Shown here: positions 36,248 to 43,577 of the stretch, piece by piece
Numbering within the stretch: position 1 is the stretch's first letter
How the letters are laid out: each line of letters opens with the position of its first letter
Translations under genes and position numbers: made by a program
Origin: JAXLRU01 sp046330935
Lineage (GTDB): Bacteria; Actinomycetota; Actinomycetes; Actinomycetales; Kineosporiaceae
DNA length: 64,000 nt
Assembly: GCA_046330935.1 (NCBI GenBank)
Contig: JAXLRU010000003.1
Span: 558,001-622,000, forward strand
Direction: 5' to 3'
Notes under the pieces: model-generated
Databases searched by the model: none
What the model was told of the DNA's origin: nothing
The model's input: only the letters and a program-made list of their open reading frames with translations

Positions 36248-37673
36248 GGCTCTTCGGATTTGAGCGTGATCGGGCCCGTGTGAGGGGGCTCGTGGTCCTG
36301 CGCTGAGATGGGTGTTGCTGAGGCACTCATCGAGATCGAAGGACCACGAGCCGTGGACAACGCTACGGGCTCGCCGCGGAATGCGGCGAGTGTGCTGTTC
36401 GACCTGCCCAGGTACCGCGTGGTGAGCGCGGTCGACCTGCCCGGAGGCGGCCGGGAGGTGGTGATCGCCTCCGTCGAGGGCGAGGCGGGCTGCCCGACCT
36501 GTGGGGTGCTCTCGGGGCGGGTCCATCAACGGACCCGACAACGGCTGCGCGACGTTCCGGTCGCCGGCCACGTACGGGTGGTCCTGATCCGGCGGCGCTT
36601 CGCCTGTGTGGAGCAACGCTGTCGGGCGGACGTTCGCGGAGGTCACCGGGCGGGTCCCGGCGGGCCAGGACCACCGCCCGCCTGCAGGGGTAGCTGCTCA
36701 CCGCGGTCCTGGCCAGGCGGTCCGTCGCCGAGGTCGCCTCGTACGGGGTGTCGTGGTGGACGGTCCAGGCCGTCCTCCAGCGCCGCCGCCCTGCTCGGCA
36801 TCGACCCCGACGCGGCCAGCCCGCGGCGACTGGGCATCGACGAGCACCGCTACCGGTCGGTGCGGTACTGGCGCGACGAACACGGCACCTGGCGCCGGTA
36901 CGAGCCCTGGATGTCGACGATCGTCGACGTCGACACCAGGGCGTCCTCGGCGTGGTCGACGGACGCGGCGCCGCCGGGGTCGCTGCGTGGCTGGCGGCCA
37001 GGCCGCAGGAGTGGCGGGACCGGATCGAGGTCGTCGCGATCGACCCCTCTGCGGCGTTCCGCGCCGCCTCCGTCGACCAGCTCCGCAGGTGGCGGTCAGT
37101 GTCGACGCGTTCCACCTGGTCAGAACTCGCCAACGACACCCTGACCCGGGTCCGGCAGCGCCTCGCCGCCAGACCAAGGGCCGCCGCGGCCGCGGGGTCG
37201 ACCCGGTCTGGACCAACCGGCGACTCCTGCTTCGCGCTGGGGACACCCTCAGCCCAACCCGGCCTGGCCCGGCTCGGGCGACGTTCACCGCCGACGACCC
37301 CACCCGGGAGATCGCCGCCGCCGGCGGAGCTTGATGAAGGAACGCCTCCGCCACCTCCTCCACCGCCACCCTCCCGACCTCGACCACCGTCGGGACCTGT
37401 TCACAAACGCCGTCACCGCTGCCGCGATGCCCGAAACCGACCGGCTCGCCGCGACCATCACCTGGTGGCCCGCCATCGAGTCCTCGTCATCACCGGCGTC
37501 ACCAACGCCCGCACCGAAACCGCCAACACCACCATCAAGCAGATCGGCCGCACCGGCCGCGGCTACCGCAACCCCCACCACTACAAGACCCGTATCCTCC
37601 TCGCCAGCGCCGCCCGGACGGCAGCGTGAACACCCAGGTCAACACCAGGCATCACGCTGAAATCCGAAGAGCC
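36248..37673 (+). mobile_element. ISL3-family element, complete ends (1426 bp)
   Basis: 23-bp terminal repeats with one mismatch: GGCTCTTCGGATTTGAGCGT starts at 36248, and the complement with TTTCAGC ends at 37673. An 8-bp duplication flanks it. It is nearly identical to the truncated copy at 29056-30077 apart from scattered indels. It inserted into the DUF1906-type gene. Confidence 0.92.
36308..37629 (+). pseudogene. ISL3 transposase, full length but frameshifted
   Basis: ATG 36308 opens MGVAEALIEIEGPRAVDNAT, then a zinc-ribbon region with CPTCGVLSGR and FACVEQRC. Frame changes begin after about residue 100. The rest is recoverable in pieces (GRTFAEVTGRVPAG, LGIDEHRYRSVRYWRDEHGT, LAARPQEWRDRIEVVAIDPS, TTIKQIGRTGRGY) to a stop at 37627-37629. 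As written it is non-functional, although the element's ends and target duplication are perfect. Confidence 0.82.
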
Positions 37674-37681
37674 GCCTTACC
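37674..37681. repeat. ISL3 target site duplication, right copy (GCCTTACC)
   Basis: Matches 36240-36247. Confidence 0.92.
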
Positions 37682-38509
37682 GGTCTTCGGTAGCCGGCAG
37701 AACTCCTGGAACGCCTTGGTCGTGGTGACCGTTGCGCTCGAGAACGCGGAGGCCGCGGTGCCGGTCGCGCCGGCGTAACGGTTGCAGGCGAGGGCTGCGT
37801 TGAACAGCCGCACGAACCCGGACTCACCAGCGTCCTTGCTTCCCAGACCCACGAGGGCCTGCGAAGTGAGGCCCGCCATCGTGCTCGGGCCCATGAGTCC
37901 GTCCACTTTCGAACTGTCGAGGCCCATCTCGAACTGTAGGGCGTAGACCAGGGCTTTCTGCAGATTGCGGGAGAACAGGCCGTCGCACGGACCGAACAGG
38001 AACTGAGGCCGCGACGTGTAGTTCCGGTTGAGCTCCTGCTGAACGGTGCGGATCCTTTCCGTGCCGCCCGGGAGCGGGACGTAGGCGTCCATGTTCAGCA
38101 TGGCCTTGAACAACTTCGGCGTCACTACCACGCTGAGCGGGCCATTACTGTTCGGCACCCCCATGTTTGCTAGCATCGTCAGGATGCCGGTTTCCGTCTG
38201 GGTGGTGAAGGTTCCGTCGAGAGCACCGCCCGCGTACCCCTTACAGTACAAGGCCGCTTCGGCGATGGTCTTGATGTTCCGGTTGGCGGTCTTGTAGCTG
38301 ACGTTGCCGAAGGCGGTGAGCGCTTTCATCGTCGCGTCCCCGAAGGAATCCGAGGGTTCCGGCAACCCCAACTCGATCTGAAGTGCTCGGGTGAGCGAGA
38401 ACATGGTCGACCAGCCGGTTCTTCCTGACTCCTGACAGGGTAAGTACCCGGTGCGACCCCGATAGGTGGCATTGACCCATCGCTGGCCTTTCAGAACCAT
38501 CTCGTCCAT

Positions 38510-39213
38510 GTGCGGTCCCTCCGCGAAGTGAGAGGCGAGACGCGCCCGGCCCCCGTGTTTCCGCTAGACATTCGTTCGTGGTGCTGATCGCTGGCTCCTT
38601 GCCTACGACAGGCTCACCTGCTTCAGAGCAGAGTTGTACCAGTGTGTGCACCCCGCCGCCGCTCGTCTCGGTGAGGGAAGCGCGGGTGTAGTAGTAGTAG
38701 TAGTAGGGGTTGCGCTCCGACCATAAAGGTGTCACCGCCCTTCCGGGAGTGATCTCCTTGATGTATAAGTGGCTGAACGCGGTTGCTTGGTAGTGGCATC
38801 GCTCGATCGAGGCCCTACCGCTCACCCATCGGAATCGCCAATGTCGATTGCCTCGTGTCACCCTCACACCGCCTCGCGGCTTTCACTGACGACGCTAGCG
38901 ATTCTACACCGTAGTAGTTCGGGGTGTACGCCGTTTTCACGATACGCCCGGCGCAACTCATTGTGCTCGGGTTCTTCCCGTGCGGGATTCCCCGTTGCAG
39001 CCGGTAGCGGCCAGCGCCGGCTGACCCCATGAGTCCAGGATCAATCTCGTGGCAAGACTGGCAGCGGCACGGGCATGGGCATGGGCATGGGCATGGGCAA
39101 TCTTCTGCCTCACGAGTTTCCACCCGTCTGTCGTGGCGGTCGTCTCCTTGACCCGGCTCGACGCGAAGTCTTCCGCAGAGACCGCCTACCGGGCAAGGGG
39201 CATCCGGGCGCGG
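38510..39213. other. Non-coding right border of the island with short tandem repeats
   Basis: 704 bp without a supportable gene. It contains a run of about six GTA triplets near 38690-38710 and GGGCAT repeated four times at 39071-39094. Fragments of open frame exist on the minus strand (for example EEPEHNELRRAYRENG near 38970) but lack starts and homology I can recognise; they may be gene remnants. Confidence 0.45.
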
Positions 39214-41064
39214 TCAGCGCATTCCCAGCCGCTGCCGCACGAAGTCGAGCTCGGCCTGGGTCTGGCGCACCCGCTCGTCGTCCACCAGCGACCCGTGCCC
39301 GGCGTCGAACCGGTACACCTCGTACGGCAGCCCGCGCTTGTCCAGCGCCGCCAGGTAGTTCTCGATCTGTCGGATGGGGCAGCGGGGGTCGTTCTCCCCG
39401 GCGAGCACGAGCACGGGCGCGCGGACGGCGTCCACGTACGTCAGCGGGGAGGAGTCGCGGTAGCGGTCGGGCACCTCCTCGGGGGACCCGCCGAACAGCG
39501 ACCGGTCGAACGCCTTGAGGCCCTCCATCTCGTCCTCGTAGGCGGCCAGGTAGTCGGCGACGGGCACGCCGGCGACGCCGAGGGTCCAGCGGTCGGGGTA
39601 CAGGCCGAGCCCCAGCAGGGTGAGGAACCCGCCCCACGAGGCGCCCTGCAGGACGATCCGTTCGGGGTCGGCGATGCCGGTGGCCACGAGGTGGTCGCGG
39701 ACGGCGACGACGTCCTCCAGCTCGACGTGCCCCACCCGCGCCTCGAGCGCGTCGCGCCACGCCGACCCGTAGCCGGTGGACCCGCGGTAGTTGATCTGCA
39801 CCACGGCGAACCCGTGGTCCACCCACGCCGCCGGGTAGGCGCGGAACGCGTCGGTGTCGTGCGCGGTCGGCCCGCCGTGGATGTCCACCAGCAGCGGGAG
39901 CGGCCCGGCCAGGGGCAGCCCGTCGGCGCCCACGGGGCGGCGCAGCAGCGCGTGCACGCGCCCGCCTGGGCCGTCCACCCACAGGTCCTCCACGGGCACC
40001 GACGGGGGAGCGGGGTCACCGGGCGGGACCACGACCAGCGCGCCCTCGAGGTCGCGCACCGCGGGCGGGCGCGCGGCCGAGGAGCCGAGCAGCCACACCT
40101 CGCCGTCGGGGCGGGTCGTCGCCGACAGCACCGTGCCGTCGGCCGGCCCGACCGGCTCGACGGAGGCAACCCCGCGGCCGGTCCCGTCGAGGGTCACCCG
40201 GTACAGGCGCGTGCGGGCGTCGGCGTCCACCGCGACCAGCAGGGCGCCGCCGTCGCGGAACCACTGCCCGTCGGACACCTCGCCGCGCAGGCCCAGCGCC
40301 AGCTCGTGCTGGGTGCCGGTTTCGACGTCCCAGATCAGCAGCTCGCCGGAGCCGCGCCGCTCGTGGTGCACGAGCAACCGGGGGTCACCGGGCAGCGGCG
40401 CGAACTCGGCGGCGTAGACGCCCTTGCCGGGACCGTCCCACAGCTCGGCCACGGTGGAGCCGTCGGTCACCCGCAGGACCCGCAGCGCCATGTGCCGGGA
40501 GTCGCCGTGCTCGCTGTGCGCGACCGCCACGAGCGTCTCGTCCTCGCTCAGGCCGCCGACCGCGGCGTCCTCGGCGTTGGCGTAGAGCAGGCGCGCTGCG
40601 GGGGCGCCGTCCTCTCCCCGGGTCACGACGTGGATGCGGGTGCCGTCGTCGTCGCTGCCACCGACCACCGCCAGGCCGCGGCCGAGGGCCAGGCCCGCCG
40701 AGTACGCGGCGGGTAGGCCCGTGGCGTCCTCGACCCCCTCGCCGGGGGCGGACCCGAAGGGCTGCCGCCGCCAGACGCCGAACTCGTCGCCCGCGGCGTC
40801 GTCGAACCACCAGATCCAGTCCCCCGACGGCTCGATCGCGCAGTCGAAGGTGCCCTCGCGCCGGTCGGTCAGCCGGGTCAGCGGGCCGCCCGCACGGTCC
40901 CAGCTGTGCACCTCAATGACGCCGTGCGCGGTCGCGACGACAGCGCAGCGGTCGGGGGCGTCCTCGGCCCAATCGGGCAGGCCCACGCGGGGCGCGCGGA
41001 ACCGGCGCTCCCAGGTGGGCAGGGGTGCGTCGGCGGTGGGCTGCGGGGTGTCGCTGACCGTCAT
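39214..41064 (-). CDS. Prolyl oligopeptidase family serine peptidase (S9)
   Basis: 616 aa, cytoplasmic (no signal). An N-terminal beta-propeller of about 370 residues (LTRLTDRREGTFDCAIEPSG, VEPVGPADGTVLSATTRPDG) covers an alpha/beta hydrolase domain with Ser in GASWGGF, Asp in LAGENDPRCP and His in DAGHGSLV. It probably cleaves short peptides. GC and codon use are host-like, so it marks the return to core sequence to the right of the island. Confidence 0.92.
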   Translation of the reverse strand: MTVSDTPQPTADAPLPTWERRFRAPRVGLPDWAEDAPDRCAVVATAHGVIEVHSWDRAGGPLTRLTDRREGTFDCAIEPSGDWIWWFDDAAGDEFGVWRRQPFGSAPGEGVEDATGLPAAYSAGLALGRGLAVVGGSDDDGTRIHVVTRGEDGAPAARLLYANAEDAAVGGLSEDETLVAVAHSEHGDSRHMALRVLRVTDGSTVAELWDGPGKGVYAAEFAPLPGDPRLLVHHERRGSGELLIWDVETGTQHELALGLRGEVSDGQWFRDGGALLVAVDADARTRLYRVTLDGTGRGVASVEPVGPADGTVLSATTRPDGEVWLLGSSAARPPAVRDLEGALVVVPPGDPAPPSVPVEDLWVDGPGGRVHALLRRPVGADGLPLAGPLPLLVDIHGGPTAHDTDAFRAYPAAWVDHGFAVVQINYRGSTGYGSAWRDALEARVGHVELEDVVAVRDHLVATGIADPERIVLQGASWGGFLTLLGLGLYPDRWTLGVAGVPVADYLAAYEDEMEGLKAFDRSLFGGSPEEVPDRYRDSSPLTYVDAVRAPVLVLAGENDPRCPIRQIENYLAALDKRGLPYEVYRFDAGHGSLVDDERVRQTQAELDFVRQRLGMR

Positions 41065-41130
41065 GGGGGTATCCCATCAGGCGCGTGGTCGCTGCGAGTC
41101 CTAGCCGCGCCGCGAGTAACGAGCCGGAAG

Positions 41131-41160
41131 CGGTGCCCGTCCATCGAGGGACGGGCACCG
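41131..41160 (-). terminator. Terminator after the peptidoglycan-binding-like gene
   Basis: CGGTGCCCGTCC (41131-41142) and GGACGGGCACCG (41149-41160) form a perfect 12-bp stem with a 6-nt loop, 18 nt past the stop at 41178. Confidence 0.7.
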
Positions 41161-41177
41161 AGCGGCGAGGGGAAGGG

Positions 41178-41669
41178 TCAGGAGAACGCCTTGGGCACGC
41201 TGAAGCACCCAGCAGTCGTCCCGTCGTCGTGGTTTCTGTCGCCGTACCATTCCGACATCCATTTCATCTTCGCACCCGTCGCGGGCCCGTAGACGCCGTC
41301 CTGCTTTACCTTGAGCTTCTTCTGCACGGCCTTCAGCGCTCGCTCGGTTGCGGGACCGAAAGATCCATCCAGGGTCAGGGAGATTCCGTAGCAGTAGCTG
41401 ATGGTGACCTGAAGCTGCATCACTGCCTCCGCGCCCTGTTTCTTGCTGCCATTGCGGCTGAGCAAGCAGCGATAGACGTGATCGTCACCCTCTGACGTGG
41501 GGAACGACGGAGGCGAGACCCAGAGGTTGTCTGATATCTCAATCTCCCCCGTGCTTGCGCGAGAGCCGTCAATACAGTAAGTCTTCGTTGCGGCACTTGC
41601 AGGCATTGCCGGGGCGACTGCTGAGATCGGAGCTATTAAGAGTAGCGCTACCGACATCTTTCGAAACAT
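41178..41669 (-). CDS. Small secreted peptidoglycan-binding-like protein
   Basis: 163 aa. Sec signal MFRKMSVALLLIAPISAVAP with a likely cut after ASA (about residue 26). The C-terminal half has the peptidoglycan-binding repeat pattern LDGSFGPATERALKAVQKKL, VKQDGVYGPATGAKMKW, after YCYGISLT. Four Cys residues may form disulfides. Lower GC than its neighbours and position just past the 3' end of tRNA-Pro suggest acquisition. It may be functionally related to the DUF1906-type protein of the island. Confidence 0.82.
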   Translation of the reverse strand: MFRKMSVALLLIAPISAVAPAMPASAATKTYCIDGSRASTGEIEISDNLWVSPPSFPTSEGDDHVYRCLLSRNGSKKQGAEAVMQLQVTISYCYGISLTLDGSFGPATERALKAVQKKLKVKQDGVYGPATGAKMKWMSEWYGDRNHDDGTTAGCFSVPKAFS

Positions 41670-41832
41670 GGATTCCCCTCGACATGGTTTCGACTGTATT
41701 CACCGGCGGCGTTCCCCTTTGAACAATCAAATCTGAACGAGGGGTCCTGGCGGCGAAGTGAACGCGTTGAACGTGCTTGTCGGGCCCCCTCCCTACAGAT
41801 GCGGCGCCGGATCTCTCCGGCGCCGCAGTAAG

Positions 41833-41906
41833 TCGGGGTGACAGGATTTGAACCTGCGGCCTCGTCGTCCCGAACGACGCGCGCTACCAAGCTGCGCCAC
41901 ACCCCG
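41833..41906 (-). tRNA. tRNA-Pro (anticodon CGG)
   Basis: 74 nt on the minus strand: acceptor CGGGGTG/CACCCCG, D-arm GCGCAGCTTGGTAGCGC, anticodon loop TTCGGGA (CGG) in stem CGTCG/CGACG, and T-arm GCAGGTTCAAATCCTGT. CCA is not encoded. Confidence 0.95.
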
Positions 41907-41989
41907 GTGATGCTCCCCTAGGGTAGCCGAGACGGGCGGTGATCCCAAACTGGTTCATCGGCGCAGGTCACGGCCTCTGTGTGGTCTCC

Positions 41990-42931
41990 TCACACCGGGC
42001 GGGCGGTGAGGGTCAGCAGCGACGCCTCGGGGCGGCACGCGAACCGGACGGGGGTGTACGGGTTCGTGCCCAGCCCGGCGGAGACGTGCATCCACGCGGT
42101 GCGGGTGCCCTGGGGGGCCGGCGCGCCGTCGAGGCCGGGGGAGGCGGGTGCCGTCCACCGGGAGACGCCCTTGGCCTGTCGGCGCGGCAGGTCGCAGTTG
42201 GTGACGAGCGCGCCGAATCCCGGCAGGCACAGCTGCCCCCCGTGGGTGTGCCCGGCGATGACGACGTCGGCGCCGTCCCCGGTCATCGCGTCGAGCACCC
42301 GCCGGTAGGGGGCGTGGGTGACGCCGAGGGTGAGAGAGGCGTCGGGCGCCGGCGGGCCCGCGACGACCTCGTACTTGTCGAGGTCGAGGTGCGCGTCGTC
42401 GACCCCCACGAAGTCGAGGCGCAGGCCGTTGACGACGAGCCTGTCGCGGCGGTTGGTCAGGTCGTGCCAGCCGGCCTGCACGAAGCCCGCCACGAGGGAG
42501 TGCGTGGGAAGCGGGTCCCCCAGCAGCTTGCGGCTGCGGGTGGCCGGCTCGAGGTAGCGGGCCGGGTTCTTCTTGCGGGGCCCGTAGTAGTCGTTGGACC
42601 CGAGCACGAACACCCCGGGCAGATCGAGCAGCTCGCCGTGCGCCTCCAGCACCGCCGGGACGGCGTGCGGCGAGGCGAGGTTGTCCCCCGTGGAGATCAC
42701 GAGGTCGGGGGCGAGGGCGGCAAGCCGGCGCACCCAGGCGATCTTCTTGCGCTGGCGCGGCACCAGGTGCAGGTCGGACAGCTGCAGGACCCGCAGGTCG
42801 GGGCTGCCCGGGGGCAGCACGGGCAGCGTGAACCGGCGCAGGGTGAACGCCCGGGCCTCGGCGAGGCTCCAGGCCAGACCCGCGGCAGCGGCGAGGGGGG
42901 CGGTCGCGAGGGCGAGACGGGTGGCGCGCAT
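41990..42931 (-). CDS. Metallophosphoesterase, membrane-anchored (Rv3683-like)
   Basis: 313 aa. N-terminal hydrophobic segment LALATAPLAAAAGLAWSL anchors it. Metal-binding motifs of the calcineurin-like family: LQLSDLHLVPRQRK, VISTGDNLAS, LGSNDYYGPRKKNP (a variant of GNHE), and VIAGHTHGGQ. ATG 42929-42931 was chosen at the hydrophobic start. Next to the PBP gene, as Rv3683 is next to ponA2 in M. tuberculosis. Substrate unknown. Confidence 0.9.
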   Translation of the reverse strand: MRATRLALATAPLAAAAGLAWSLAEARAFTLRRFTLPVLPPGSPDLRVLQLSDLHLVPRQRKKIAWVRRLAALAPDLVISTGDNLASPHAVPAVLEAHGELLDLPGVFVLGSNDYYGPRKKNPARYLEPATRSRKLLGDPLPTHSLVAGFVQAGWHDLTNRRDRLVVNGLRLDFVGVDDAHLDLDKYEVVAGPPAPDASLTLGVTHAPYRRVLDAMTGDGADVVIAGHTHGGQLCLPGFGALVTNCDLPRRQAKGVSRWTAPASPGLDGAPAPQGTRTAWMHVSAGLGTNPYTPVRFACRPEASLLTLTARPV

Positions 42932-43022
42932 CCGCCCCAGTCTGACAGCCACCCGGGGCCGCGCCCGACGATCGGTGGAAAACCGCCCGAGGGCAGGCGC
43001 GCGCGGCTGGGACACTGGGGGC

Positions 43023-43499
43023 ATGTCCGCCCCCACCGCGCTGCGCGAGCAGCTCCAGTCCGACCTCACCACCGCCATCCGCTCCCGCGACGAGGTGGCC
43101 ACGGCCACCCTGCGCATGGTCCTCACCGCCGTGAAGGGCGAGGAGGTCTCGGGCGATGCCGCCCACGACCTCACCGAGGAGCAGGTGCTCGCCGTCCTGC
43201 GCAGGGAGGCGAAGAAGCGCAAGGAGGCCGCGACGGCGTTCGACGGCGCCGGGCGCCCCGAGCTCGCCGAGCGCGAGCGGGCGGAGCTCGCCGTCGTCGA
43301 GTCCTACCTGCCCGCGGCGCTGGGAGCCGAGGAGGTGTCCGCGCTGGTGGCCGAGGAGGTCGCCGCTGCCGCCGCCGACGGCGCCGCGGGCATGAAGGCC
43401 ATGGGCCGCGTCATCAAGGCCGTGCAGGCGCGCGCCGAGGGCCGGGCCGACGGCGCCGCGCTCGCCGCCGAGGTGAAGCGCCAGCTCTCGGGGAGCTGA
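43023..43499 (+). CDS. GatB/YqeY domain-containing protein
   Basis: 158 aa, standard YqeY length. LREQLQSDLTTAIRSRDEVA, TLRMVLTAVKGEEV, REAKKRKEAATAFDGAGRPE and ESYLPAALG are the family landmarks. It has the tRNA-binding tail fold of amidotransferase GatB; its own function is not settled. GACACT ends 6 nt before the ATG and may be a leaderless -10 box. Confidence 0.93.
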   Translation: MSAPTALREQLQSDLTTAIRSRDEVATATLRMVLTAVKGEEVSGDAAHDLTEEQVLAVLRREAKKRKEAATAFDGAGRPELAERERAELAVVESYLPAALGAEEVSALVAEEVAAAAADGAAGMKAMGRVIKAVQARAEGRADGAALAAEVKRQLSGS

Positions 43500-43530
43500 C
43501 GCCCGCCGCCGCATCGTCGGCGGGAACGCG

Positions 43531-43566
43531 CGAGGGCCCGACGGGATCGCTCCCGTCGGGCCCTCG
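43531..43566. terminator. Bidirectional terminator between YqeY and PBP genes
   Basis: CGAGGGCCCGACGGGA (43531-43546) pairs perfectly with TCCCGTCGGGCCCTCG (43551-43566), 4-nt loop. The flanking genes converge on it. Confidence 0.85.
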
Positions 43567-43577
43567 TCACGTCGGCG

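Larger units (their letters stand above)
34712..38509 (-). pseudogene. Peptidoglycan-binding / DUF1906 glycosidase-like protein gene, interrupted by ISL3
   Basis: 5' part 38509-37674, 3' part 36247-34712, with ISL3 between. Dropping the IS and one GCCTTACC copy joins LPKTGK to ADFATWMALLVSTGD in frame, giving about 787 aa. The N-terminal 270 residues hold repeated peptidoglycan-binding-like modules (LTRALQIELGLPEPSDSFGD; YALQFEMGLDSSKVDGLMGP). A DUF1906 glycoside-hydrolase-like domain follows (AAAFDCKLPLNQARISTLKA; GTVIYFAVDFDP). About 330 C-terminal residues are unassigned (DLAHFGASFGAVLNHG; GGWGGDLLSILGQFLQSG; SDYMADVDAMNMG). ATG 38509 has GGAGGGA 7 nt upstream. No signal peptide is seen. 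Related multi-module proteins occur in Streptomyces. Confidence 0.82.

Noticed and set aside
39060..39100. GGGCAT tandem repeat as a CRISPR-like or origin repeat
   Set aside because: Units are contiguous 6-mers without spacers; this is a simple microsatellite.
41833..41906. tRNA-Pro as the attachment site of the 28-39 kb island
   Set aside because: No repeat of the tRNA 3' end was found at the island borders and a host-like S9 peptidase separates them; no integrase is present.
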